NCBI GenBank assembly: GCA_001788395.1
Contig: MGBT01000163.1
Location: forward strand, 5,173-54,152
Source: Candidatus Rokubacteria bacterium GWA2_70_23
Lineage (GTDB): Bacteria; Methylomirabilota; Methylomirabilia; Rokubacteriales; CSP1-6
Direction: 5' to 3'
DNA length: 48,980 nucleotides
In this document: positions 17,099 to 24,051 of the stretch, one piece after another
Position numbering within the stretch: position 1 is the stretch's first letter
How the letters are laid out: each line of letters opens with the position of its first letter
Translations under genes and position numbers: made by a program
The notes under the pieces: model-generated
What the model was told of the DNA's origin: nothing
The model's input: only the letters and a program-made list of their open reading frames with translations
The model's database searches: none

Positions 17099-17225
17099 GC
17101 AGGCCGCTCAAAAAGGTCCAGATGCAAGGCGGCGCCCGACGGCCGCACGCGAGGCGTACTCCCTGTACGTTGAGCGTGCGGCCGAGGGCGCCAACGCAGC
17201 AGATGGGCCTTTTTCAGCGGCCTGC
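17099..17225. repeat. 127-bp imperfect palindromic intergenic element
   Basis: The outer arms are GCAGGCCGCT with an A-run and its complement ending AGCGGCCTGC, followed inward by GGCGCC-centred and GGCCGCACGC-type arms around a short asymmetric centre. The whole sequence could fold into one long hairpin. It abuts the last base of the HesB/ErpA stop codon on one side and lies 46 bases from the moaD-moaE start on the other. It looks like a REP/MITE-type non-coding mobile palindrome and may also terminate transcription of the HesB gene. Confidence 0.7.
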
Positions 17226-17551
17226 TAGAACTGGTGCGAGGAACCGCAACCACAGGACGACTTCACGTTGGGGTTGTTGATCGCGAAACCCGCCCCCATC
17301 ATGTTGTTGTCCACGTAGTCGATCTCGCTGCCCGCCAGATACGGCGCGCTCTTGCTGTCCACAAGGACCCTGACCCCATGGGAGTCGACGACGCTGTCGT
17401 CCTCGCCGGCCGCGTCATCCCACCCCAGCTCGTACGACATGCCCGAGCAGCCGCCGCCGACAACGCGAATGCGCAGGCCCAACTCGGGCTTGCCCTCTTC
17501 AAGCCGCAGATCGGCGATCTTCTTCGCCGCCGTCTCAGTCAGACTGACCAT
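17225..17551 (-). CDS. erpA: HesB/IscA/ErpA-type iron-sulfur carrier
   Basis: A 108-residue A-type Fe-S carrier. It shows LTETAAKKIADL at the N-terminus, the first cysteine in VVGGGCSGMSYELGW, and the paired cysteines in the C-terminal SSCGCGSSHQF; these three cysteines bind and deliver clusters to apoproteins. The Gly/Asn-rich GAGFAINNPN before the CGC is typical of ErpA/IscA. A TATACT -10-like box lies about 50 bases upstream and the long palindromic element touches its stop codon, so it is probably a single-gene transcript. IscA and ErpA cannot be told apart with certainty here. Confidence 0.9.
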   Translation of the reverse strand: MVSLTETAAKKIADLRLEEGKPELGLRIRVVGGGCSGMSYELGWDDAAGEDDSVVDSHGVRVLVDSKSAPYLAGSEIDYVDNNMMGAGFAINNPNVKSSCGCGSSHQF

Positions 17552-17602
17552 GCAATCCTCCTCGGAATCTCTCGGGGTGACTGTGCTCGCGACCCTGCGT
17601 TC

Positions 17603-17608
17603 AGTATA
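17603..17608 (-). promoter_or_regulatory. Candidate -10 box for the HesB/ErpA gene
   Basis: On the minus strand TATACT occurs here, about 50 bases before the ATG. The -35 region is GC-rich without a clear TTGACA match, so only the -10 is called. Confidence 0.35.
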
Positions 17609-17649
17609 CCAGAGCTTCCCGAAGCCGAGGCCCGAGGCCCCCGGAGGCC

Positions 17650-18366
17650 TCAGAGCACACCCCCCGCCGGCAGCAGGGTGATCTCCTCCAGCGCCGCGTT
17701 GGGCGCCTGCGCGGCCATCAGGAGCGCCGCCTCCGCCACCTGATCGGGCCGGAGCATCCGGGTCCGGTCCGGAGGGCTCGGCACGGCATCCCAGAGGGCG
17801 GTGTCCACGGCCCCCGCCGACAGCACCCCCACCCGCACCCCGTGGGGGCGCATCTCCTCCGCCAGCACCCGGGCGAGTCCCAGGAGCCCGTACTTCGAGG
17901 CCGTGTACGCCGAGGACCCGGAGAGCGTGCGGCTGGTCACCACGGAGCCGATGACGATGATCGTCCCGCTCCGCTGCTGCATCATGGCGGGCAGCGCCGC
18001 CCGGCAGCAGAGGAAGGGGGCGCGCAGGTTGACCGCCATCATCTCGTCCCAGGCGGGGGGGTGAGTCTCGACCAGGGGCCCGAACGCGGCCGTGCCGGCG
18101 GCGGCCACCAGCAGGTCGATGCGCCCGTACGCATCGAGCACACGCCGGACGAGAGCGGCGACGGCGGCCTCCTGCCGCACATCCGCCGGTAGAACGAGGG
18201 CCCGCCCGCCGGCTCCCTCGATCTCTCGCGCCACCGCGTCCAGCTCGGCAGCCGTGCGCGCCGCGAGCACCACGGTCGCCCCCTCGCGGGCGAACGCGAG
18301 CGCCACGGCGCGGCCGATGCCGCGCCCCGCCCCGGTGACCAGCGCCACCCGGCCGGCCAGCCTCAC
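17650..18366 (-). CDS. Short-chain dehydrogenase/reductase (SDR)
   Basis: A 238-residue classical SDR. The cofactor motif TGAGRGIG is at residues ~12-19, with AARTAAELDAV suggesting NADP(H) preference, LVAAAGTA replacing the usual NNAG, a catalytic serine in VIGSVVTSR and the YTASK catalytic Tyr/Lys pair. It starts (GTG) 25 bases after folE and two PTPS-like genes in the same direction. GTP cyclohydrolase, pyruvoyl-tetrahydropterin synthase and an SDR are the three steps of tetrahydrobiopterin synthesis, so a sepiapterin-reductase-like role is an attractive inference, but many SDRs look alike. Confidence 0.85.
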   Translation of the reverse strand: MRLAGRVALVTGAGRGIGRAVALAFAREGATVVLAARTAAELDAVAREIEGAGGRALVLPADVRQEAAVAALVRRVLDAYGRIDLLVAAAGTAAFGPLVETHPPAWDEMMAVNLRAPFLCCRAALPAMMQQRSGTIIVIGSVVTSRTLSGSSAYTASKYGLLGLARVLAEEMRPHGVRVGVLSAGAVDTALWDAVPSPPDRTRMLRPDQVAEAALLMAAQAPNAALEEITLLPAGGVL

Positions 18367-18391
18367 GCGCGGCCCCGCAAGCCCCGGCCCG

Positions 18392-19969
18392 TCAAATCAT
18401 GGGCCCGCCGCGCGACTTGATCAGCTCCATGAACTCGGCGCGCGTCTCGGGGCGGTCGCGGAACGCCCCGAGCATGGCCGAGGTCACCGCCTTGGAGTTC
18501 TGCTTCTCCACCCCGCGCATGACCATGCACATGTGCAGGGCCTCCATCACCACCGCCACGCCGCGGGGCTGCAGCACCTCGTTGATGGTCTGCGCGATCT
18601 GGGTGGTGAGCCGCTCCTGCACCTGCAAGCGCCGGCTGAACATCTCCACGAGCCGCGGCATCTTCGACAGCCCCACGATCTTCTTCGACGGCATGTAGGC
18701 GATGTGGCACTTCCCGAAGAAGGGAAGCAAATGATGTTCACAATTATGCGTCAGGTGGCCGCCGATCAGGAAGGTCGGATACGGGGCGCAGGTGATGCTG
18801 TACACCGTGTGCGGCTTCTTGGCAGTGGGGAGATGCCGCAACTCCACGACCGCGGCGTACCCGCTGTCGAACGGCACGTAGAACTCACTCTCCTGACGGA
18901 AGCCGTGCCTGCCGTACCAGCCCGCCTGGTGCCATCGATCCGACACGTACACCCTGAAGCACTGGTTCGCGCCGTTCCGGGTCGTGGCGAGCGGCGTGCC
19001 CAGGTACTGGGCCAGGTCCTCGAGGAAATCCCGGTTCGCGCTGGTTATGAAGCGGCCGGAGGAGCCGACCGCGTGCCCGTCCCCGTCGCAGTATCCGTCG
19101 AGGAACCCCTGCATCATCTCCCGGGAGGAGGTCACGACCCTGGGAAACCTGAACGACTTCGTCTTGCTCCGGGATCCTGTCTCCGAGACGCCGAGCCAAC
19201 GGCACAGCTTCTCTCCGACGTGCCGCGAGACGACGCGGACACGATACATCGGGACGTCTCTCCGGAGAAAACTGGATGGCACCGTCACCGGCTCCACGGT
19301 GGGCGTCGTGGACGGAAAGGCTTGAGCGAACAACTCTCGGTACTTCTCGGCGAAGGCGCGGCTCTTGACGGTAAGGCAGATCCGGCGGCCGTCCTGGATG
19401 CTCCCGTCTGCCGCCGTCGCGCCGAGCACGTATCCCAGGGCGTACCCCGGCTGGGGCTCATGGATCCTGCGGCAGAGCGAGCGCGGATTGATCCACTCCA
19501 CTCGCGCCCCCTGCTTCAGCTCCCCCGCCTCGCGCCACCCGGTCTCCGTCATGACGGGATGGTCGGGCGTCACCTGGAAGCGGCCGCGCTCGGTCCTGAC
19601 CTCGACGATGTCCCGGGTCTTCCGCGAGGTGACAGCCGTGACCTGAGTCTCCTTCAGATATCCGCGATCGAGCGTCCACAGGCGGTCCCCGGGCACGACC
19701 TCCCGGGCGGGCTTGGCGCCAGCCACGGCGTCCACGATCTGCTTGCTCGGAACGCAGAGGGAATAGAAGTCAATGTCCTTGACGATGACCATCTCGTCGT
19801 ACTGCTCCGTGAAGAGCGCCTCGTTGAGCACCGCGCGCGCGTCCTGCTGGTAGCCGGAGGTGAGGTACTCCAGGGCCTTCGCCACCCGCGCGGGCGTCTT
19901 GTCGAGCCCCTCCCGGTCGGGGTCCTGCCCCAGCTCCTTCAGCAGATCCCGGATCACCTGCTCGAGCAT
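18392..19969 (-). CDS. folE: GTP cyclohydrolase I precursor with in-frame intein
   Basis: A 525-residue precursor. Residues 1-71 and 410-525 join into a normal 187-residue FolE, which converts GTP to dihydroneopterin triphosphate. The N-extein ends KDIDFYSL and the C-extein begins [21 protein letters not shown], the catalytic zinc motif whose Cys and second His bind Zn; the third ligand is in HMCMVMRG. Residues 72-409 are a complete intein listed separately. No stop or frameshift interrupts either part. The ATG at 19969 is four bases after the upstream PTPS stop with GAGGTGA before it. FolE would be inactive until splicing because the inserted domain separates the zinc Cys from the preceding strand. 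Confidence 0.95.
   Translation of the reverse strand: MLEQVIRDLLKELGQDPDREGLDKTPARVAKALEYLTSGYQQDARAVLNEALFTEQYDEMVIVKDIDFYSLCVPSKQIVDAVAGAKPAREVVPGDRLWTLDRGYLKETQVTAVTSRKTRDIVEVRTERGRFQVTPDHPVMTETGWREAGELKQGARVEWINPRSLCRRIHEPQPGYALGYVLGATAADGSIQDGRRICLTVKSRAFAEKYRELFAQAFPSTTPTVEPVTVPSSFLRRDVPMYRVRVVSRHVGEKLCRWLGVSETGSRSKTKSFRFPRVVTSSREMMQGFLDGYCDGDGHAVGSSGRFITSANRDFLEDLAQYLGTPLATTRNGANQCFRVYVSDRWHQAGWYGRHGFRQESEFYVPFDSGYAAVVELRHLPTAKKPHTVYSITCAPYPTFLIGGHLTHNCEHHLLPFFGKCHIAYMPSKKIVGLSKMPRLVEMFSRRLQVQERLTTQIAQTINEVLQPRGVAVVMEALHMCMVMRGVEKQNSKAVTSAMLGAFRDRPETRAEFMELIKSRGGPMI
18743..19756 (-). mobile_element. Intein with LAGLIDADG homing endonuclease, inserted in FolE
   Basis: This encodes 338 residues (precursor 72-409). 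It begins with Cys72 ([10 protein letters not shown]), has the block B TxxH as T134-H137 (VTPDHPV), two LAGLIDADG-like motifs, [16 protein letters not shown] near 176-190 and [14 protein letters not shown] near 285-298, both with acidic residues intact, and ends with block F/G as [22 protein letters not shown]... split here into [13 protein letters not shown] and GGHLTHN, with terminal Asn409 followed by Cys410 as the +1 nucleophile. All splicing residues and both nuclease aspartates are present, so it is predicted to be splicing-competent and mobile. The base composition is close to that of the host gene. Confidence 0.93.
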
Positions 19970-19973
19970 GCCA

Positions 19974-20390
19974 TCACCTCGCCGTCTCGCCCCGGTACTC
20001 GAAGGCGTTGTTGTCCGTCTCGATCACCGCGACGCGCGTGAGACTCCCCGGCGGCAGGGCCGGCTCGAGCCACTGCCAGAAGGCGCGGGCCAGGTTCTCG
20101 CCCGTGGTGATGACGCCGTCGAGGGCCGGCACCGTGCCGGACAGGTCATGGTGGTCCACCGGCTCCAGGATCACCCGCTTCACCGCGGCGTCGAGCAGCG
20201 CGAGGTCCGCCGCCATGCCCGTCTCCGGATCCAGGCGTCCCGCCAGCGTCACCTCGACGCGATAGTTGTGACCGTGCTGCCGGTAGCAGGGCCCGTAGAC
20301 CCGCGCGTTCTCGGCGTCCGAGAGCGCCGGGCTCGCCAGGCGATGCCCGGCGCTGAAGTGATAGGTGCGGGTGAGCCGGAGCGCGCTCAC
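19974..20390 (-). CDS. queD: 6-pyruvoyl-tetrahydropterin synthase / QueD family protein (Cys-containing paralog)
   Basis: A 138-residue T-fold enzyme. Zinc histidines are visible in FSAGHRLAS and HGHNYRVEV, and the catalytic cysteine is present in the CYRQHGH (CxxxHGH) motif. The C-terminal GENLARAFW and [11 protein letters not shown] match the pterin-binding region. It could make 6-carboxytetrahydropterin for queuosine or 6-pyruvoyltetrahydropterin for biopterin. The GTG start overlaps the stop of a second PTPS-like gene, and folE follows after four bases, so substrate is made by the next gene in the same operon. No queC or queE is in the window, which leaves the pathway undecided. Confidence 0.88.
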   Translation of the reverse strand: MSALRLTRTYHFSAGHRLASPALSDAENARVYGPCYRQHGHNYRVEVTLAGRLDPETGMAADLALLDAAVKRVILEPVDHHDLSGTVPALDGVITTGENLARAFWQWLEPALPPGSLTRVAVIETDNNAFEYRGETAR

Positions 20391-20800
20391 GGGCCGAAGT
20401 ACTCCACGTGGAAGGTGGGGTCCTCCCGGAGCCGCAGGCCGTGGAGGCGCTCGCCGCCCAGCGTGGGGACCAGCAAGTCCCAGATGGCACGGACGAGGTT
20501 CTCGGTGGTGGGGATCTGGCGCCGGGCGAAGAGCGGGTCGGCACTGAGATCGGCGTGATCGAAGCGCGCCAGGATCGCGTCGCCCACCACGCGCTTGAGC
20601 TCGCCGAGGTCCACCACCATCCCGGTTAGCGGGTCCACGGACCCGCGCAGCGTGACATCGAGCACGTAGTTGTGCCCGTGGGTGACCGTGAGCGGGCCGA
20701 ACACGCGAGCGTTCTCCTCGGCGCTCCACTCGTCCCGCCAGTAGCGGTGGGCCGCGGAGAACGTGAACTTGCGCGTCACGTAGAGCAGGCCTGGATTCAT
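20387..20800 (-). CDS. PTPS/QueD-like paralog lacking the catalytic cysteine
   Basis: A 137-residue T-fold protein paralogous to the following gene. Zinc-ligand histidines are conserved (FTFSAAHRYWRDEW and THGHNYVLDV), but the position of the catalytic Cys in CxxxHGH is Leu (LTVTHGH). The glutamate/asparagine region TTENLVRAIWDLL and the C-terminal FHVEYFG are retained. It may be a non-canonical pterin enzyme, similar in idea to PTPS variants that use a Glu, or a subunit partner for its neighbour. Its ATG overlaps the glycosyltransferase stop (ATGA), and its own stop overlaps the next gene (GTGA). Confidence 0.85.
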   Translation of the reverse strand: MNPGLLYVTRKFTFSAAHRYWRDEWSAEENARVFGPLTVTHGHNYVLDVTLRGSVDPLTGMVVDLGELKRVVGDAILARFDHADLSADPLFARRQIPTTENLVRAIWDLLVPTLGGERLHGLRLREDPTFHVEYFGP

Positions 20801-21879
20801 GTCGATGCGACCTCTCCGATATGCAATCTTACCGCGTCCAGGAACCGCTCGGCGATCAGCGTGGGCGTGAGCTCCGCCGCGCGGCGGCGCCCCGCCTCGC
20901 CCAGCTCGCGCGCGCGCTCGGGTCGCCTCAGGAGGTCCGCCAGCGCCCGGGCCAGCGCCTCGGGGTCGCGGGGCGGCACCAGCACCCCCGTCTGGCCGTC
21001 CAGCACCACCTCCGGCACGGCGGCGGCCCGGCAGGCGACGACGGGGAGCCCCGCGGCCATGGCCTCGAGGAAGACGATGCCGAATCCTTCCTGGACGCTG
21101 GGGAGACAGAAGCAGTCGGCGTTGGCGTACTCCTCGGCCAGCCGCTCCCGCGAGATGTCGCCCAGCAGCGCCACCCGTTCCCCCAGGCCGAGCGCCCCGT
21201 GGAGCCGCACGAGCAGAGCCCACTCGGGACCCTTTCCTACGATGCGGATCCGCGCCGCGGGGATTCTCGACCGGAGCCACGCGGCGGCGTACAGCAGATC
21301 GCCGATGCGCTTGCGCGGGTACTGGCGCGCGACGCAGAGCACGACCGGCCCCGCCCGCGGGCGCTGCCCTGCGCGGGCGAAGCGCGCGCGCCAGCCCTCG
21401 ACATCGATGGCCTCCGGTACAACGGCGAGCCGGGAGGCGGGGACGTCGTACTCCGCCCGCGCGATGTCGGCGGAGTAGCGGCTGGACAAGACGACCAGGT
21501 CGGCGCGCTCGGTGTTTCGCCGCTCCCAGCGGGCCTGGATCCCGAGGAGCGCCCGGACCCAGCCCCGCTCGTTCTTGCGCTCGTCGGCGATGATCCCCTT
21601 CAGCGTCGCCACGAAGGGGATGCGGCGCCGCCGCGCCCAGAGAAACCCGTCGAGGTCACAGCCGACGACCAGGTGCGCGCCGCGGGGAGGGGACAGCGCC
21701 ACGCCCACGTTGTAGAGCCAGCGGTCGAGGGTGTGGAAGCCGGTGCGGACCCGAAGGGGGCGGAGCTCCACCTCGTGGCCGAGAGCGCGGAGCCCCCGGG
21801 ACAAGGCATCGAGGCTGACGAACGTGCCGCTCCCCTCCAGCGGGTTGAACGGGGTCGAGGAGAGGACGGCGATTCGCAG
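20797..21879 (-). CDS. GT4-family glycosyltransferase
   Basis: A 360-residue GT-B retaining glycosyltransferase. The C-terminal domain holds the GT4 signature VLCVARQYPRKRIGDLL, then IVGKGPEWALL and the nucleotide-sugar-binding PSVQEGFGIVFLEAMAAGLPVVA. The first ATG/GTG/TTG-type start in frame is a TTG at 21804, but the 25 codons upstream (RIAVLSSTPFNPLEGSGTF) are the expected GT4 N-terminal strand and loop. Translation therefore probably starts at CTG 21879, just after the in-frame TAG of the enoyl-CoA hydratase region, with AGGGGCGG eight bases upstream. The sugar acceptor is unknown. Confidence 0.85.
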   Translation of the reverse strand: MRIAVLSSTPFNPLEGSGTFVSLDALSRGLRALGHEVELRPLRVRTGFHTLDRWLYNVGVALSPPRGAHLVVGCDLDGFLWARRRRIPFVATLKGIIADERKNERGWVRALLGIQARWERRNTERADLVVLSSRYSADIARAEYDVPASRLAVVPEAIDVEGWRARFARAGQRPRAGPVVLCVARQYPRKRIGDLLYAAAWLRSRIPAARIRIVGKGPEWALLVRLHGALGLGERVALLGDISRERLAEEYANADCFCLPSVQEGFGIVFLEAMAAGLPVVACRAAAVPEVVLDGQTGVLVPPRDPEALARALADLLRRPERARELGEAGRRRAAELTPTLIAERFLDAVRLHIGEVAST

Positions 21880-21882
21880 CGG

Positions 21883-22668
21883 CTACCGCCCCTGGAACCT
21901 CGGCGGCCGCTTCTCGAGGAAGGCCCGGGTGCCTTCCCTGTAGTCCTCGCTCTCGAACGTCTCGATGCCCAGACGTCGAAGCTCGGCCCGGTGGGCCTCG
22001 GAGAGTCCGTCGAAGATGGCGCGCACTTGCGCCTTCGTGCCGCGCACGGACAGGGGGGCGTTGGCGGCCACCGTCTTCAGGTAGTCGTCGGTGTAGCCCT
22101 CCAGCTCGGCCGCCGGCAGCAGACGCTGGATGAAGCCGATGCGCAGCGCCTCCTCGGCGTCCACGGTGCGCGCCGAGTAGAGAATGTCCTTGGCATAGGC
22201 CGGCCCCACCAGGTCCACCAGCTGATGCACGGCGTCGAGGCCGTAAATGATGGACAGCTTCGCCGCCGGGATGCCGAACCGGGAGCCGACGGCGGCGAAG
22301 CGGAGGTCGCACGCCATGGCGATGGCCATGGCCCCCCCCATGCAGAACCCGAACACCATGGCCACGGTCGGCTTGGGACAGAGACGGATGCCGGTGTAGG
22401 CGGCGTCGGTTTGCGTGCCGTACCTGAGCGCGGTCGCGGTGTCCTTCCGGTGCTCGGTGAACTCGGAGATGTCGGCGCCGGAGGCGAAGGCCTCGTGGCC
22501 CGCGCCGCGGTAGACGATGGCGCGGACGCTGTCGTCCTTGGCGAGCCCCTCCGTGACCCGCGCGATCTCCGACCACATGGCCAGGCTGATGGCGTTGCGC
22601 ATCTTGGGCCGGTTGAAGGTGACGGTGGCGATGCCGCCGTCGTGCGTCACCAGGATGTGGTCGGTCAT
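21883..22668 (-). CDS. Enoyl-CoA hydratase/isomerase family protein
   Basis: A 261-residue crotonase-fold protein. The oxyanion-hole segments are AFASGADISEF and VFGFCMGGAMAIAMACDLRFA. The second catalytic Glu of true hydratases is not obvious (SRFGIPAAKLSIIYGLDAVH), so hydration, isomerisation or another acyl-CoA reaction is possible. The ATG at 22668 overlaps the stop of the CoA-transferase gene, so the two enzymes are likely made together and act on the same CoA thioester. The stop is three bases before the glycosyltransferase start. Confidence 0.88.
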   Translation of the reverse strand: MTDHILVTHDGGIATVTFNRPKMRNAISLAMWSEIARVTEGLAKDDSVRAIVYRGAGHEAFASGADISEFTEHRKDTATALRYGTQTDAAYTGIRLCPKPTVAMVFGFCMGGAMAIAMACDLRFAAVGSRFGIPAAKLSIIYGLDAVHQLVDLVGPAYAKDILYSARTVDAEEALRIGFIQRLLPAAELEGYTDDYLKTVAANAPLSVRGTKAQVRAIFDGLSEAHRAELRRLGIETFESEDYREGTRAFLEKRPPRFQGR

Positions 22669-23858
22669 GTGCGTCCTCCAGTGTACTGTTGCACGACGCC
22701 CGCCGCGATCAGGGCGTCGATGGACTCCGTGTCGTAGCCGAGGCCCGCGAGCGTCTCGCGCGTGTGCTCCCCCGTCATCGGGGCAGCGCGCTCGACGCGG
22801 GCCGGCGTGCGCGAGAGATGCACCGGCAGCGCGAGCACCTTGTGCGGGCCCCAGGTCGCGTTGGCCACCTCCTGCACGAGCCCGGCCATCCTCACCTGCG
22901 GGTCGGCGAAGACCTGGTCCACCGTGTAGATGGGGCCGCACGCCACGCCCGCCCGGTTCAGCGCCTCCACCCACTCGGCGGCGGGCCGCGTGCTCAGCAC
23001 CTGCTCCAGGATCGCGTCCATCGCCGCGCGGTTCTTCACCCGGGTCAGCGCCCCGACGAAGCGCGGGTCGTCCACGAGCTCAGGAAGCCCCAGCGCCTCG
23101 CAGCAGCGCTTCCACATGTCGTCGTTGCCCACGGCCAGGTTGAAGTAGCCGTCCTTCCCCCGGTACACGCCCATGGGCGCGGTGAGCGGGTGATGGTTGC
23201 CCACGGGCGGCGGCACCTCGCCGGTGTTCACGTACTTCGCCGCCTGGAAGGAGAGACTGCCGGCCAGCGCCTCGAGGAGCGAGGTCTCCACCCGCTGCCC
23301 GCGGCCGGACTCTCCGCGCTCGACCAGGGCCACGAGGATGCCGAGGGCCGCGAAGTACCCCGCGAGCAGATCGCCGATGGGAATCCCAACGCGGAGCGGC
23401 GCCGTCTCGGCCGTGCCCGTGAGCCACATGAGCCCCGACATCCCCTGCACGATCTGGTCGTAGCCCGGCCGCTCGCGGTACGGACCCTCCTGGCCGAAGC
23501 CCGAGATGCTCGCATAGACGAGCCGCGGGTTGTCCCGGGAGAGTGTCTCGTAGTCGATGCCGAGCCGGTGCTTGACGTCGGGGCGGTAGTTCTCCACGAC
23601 CACATCCGCCCCCGCCGCAAGCCGCTTCAGGACCTCGACGCCCCGCGGATCCTGCAGGTTCACCGCCGCGCTGCGCTTGTTGCGGTGCAGGTCCGCCGCG
23701 TCGAAGAACACGCGCTCGCGCCCCTCGCCGCCCGGCCGCTCCACGCGGAGCACCTGGGCGCCGAAGTCGGCCAGGATCTTGGTGCAGGTGGGGCCCGAGC
23801 GGACGGTGGTGAGATCCACCACGGTGAATCGGGCGAGGGGTCGGCGTGTGGCGCTCAC
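22665..23858 (-). CDS. CaiB/BaiF-type (family III) CoA transferase
   Basis: A 397-residue class III CoA transferase. It begins FTVVDLTTVRSGPTCTKILADFGAQVLRVERPGGEGRER, shown here as the FTVVDLTTVRSGP and VLRVERPGGE motifs, followed by HRNKRSAAVNLQDPRG, where the Asp of the DxxxxRG-type segment is the region of the catalytic aspartate (YRPDVKHRLGIDYE and VYASISGFGQEGPY are also diagnostic). It moves CoA between an acyl donor and a carboxylate. The GTG at 23858 is chosen because family homology starts there; a longer frame runs into the tRNA. It is the first gene of the six-gene leftward chain ending with folE and the SDR. Confidence 0.9.
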   Translation of the reverse strand: MSATRRPLARFTVVDLTTVRSGPTCTKILADFGAQVLRVERPGGEGRERVFFDAADLHRNKRSAAVNLQDPRGVEVLKRLAAGADVVVENYRPDVKHRLGIDYETLSRDNPRLVYASISGFGQEGPYRERPGYDQIVQGMSGLMWLTGTAETAPLRVGIPIGDLLAGYFAALGILVALVERGESGRGQRVETSLLEALAGSLSFQAAKYVNTGEVPPPVGNHHPLTAPMGVYRGKDGYFNLAVGNDDMWKRCCEALGLPELVDDPRFVGALTRVKNRAAMDAILEQVLSTRPAAEWVEALNRAGVACGPIYTVDQVFADPQVRMAGLVQEVANATWGPHKVLALPVHLSRTPARVERAAPMTGEHTRETLAGLGYDTESIDALIAAGVVQQYTGGRT

Positions 23859-23926
23859 GGGAGCCCCAGTGTAACTGCGGCGGAGCGTCGTTTCAAGGAG
23901 ACCCGCCTGCGAAAGAAGGGGAAACG

Positions 23927-24002
23927 TGGTGGCGGCGGGAGGACTCGAACCTCCGACACGGGGCTTATGAGACCCCTGCTCTGCCACCTGAGCTACGCCG
24001 CC
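23927..24002 (-). tRNA. tRNA-Met (anticodon CAU), CCA encoded
   Basis: The minus strand folds into a complete cloverleaf: acceptor GGCGGCG paired with CGCCGCC, D arm GCTCAGGTGGCAGAGC, anticodon stem GGGGT/GCCCC with loop CTCATAA (anticodon CAT), T arm GGAGG-TTCGAGT-CCTCC, discriminator A and encoded CCA. The 5' pair is G-C, so it is an elongator-like rather than an initiator tRNA; a lysidine-type tRNA-Ile2 also carries CAU in DNA and cannot be excluded. Its first 40 bases are duplicated at 33187-33226, marking it as the attachment site of the neighbouring element. Confidence 0.95.
23963..24002. repeat. attL: 40-bp direct repeat (5' half of tRNA-Met)
   Basis: These 40 bp, from the anticodon-stem 3' side to the tRNA 5' end, are identical to 33187-33226; identity stops exactly at both flanks. 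The pair bounds the integrase-containing segment, as expected for site-specific integration into a tRNA gene. Confidence 0.93.
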
Positions 24003-24022
24003 GCGCCGGTGGACGAGCAGCA

Positions 24023-24051
24023 AACTTACAGGCTTACGGAACCCGAGTCAA
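24023..24051 (-). promoter_or_regulatory. Element-borne promoter for tRNA-Met
   Basis: On the minus strand TTGACT (24046-24051) and TAAGTT (24023-24028) are 17 bases apart, and the tRNA 5' end lies 20 bases beyond the -10 box. The -35 and spacer overlap the last codons and TAA stop of the integrase gene. The element therefore appears to supply the promoter for the tRNA it interrupted. Confidence 0.5.
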
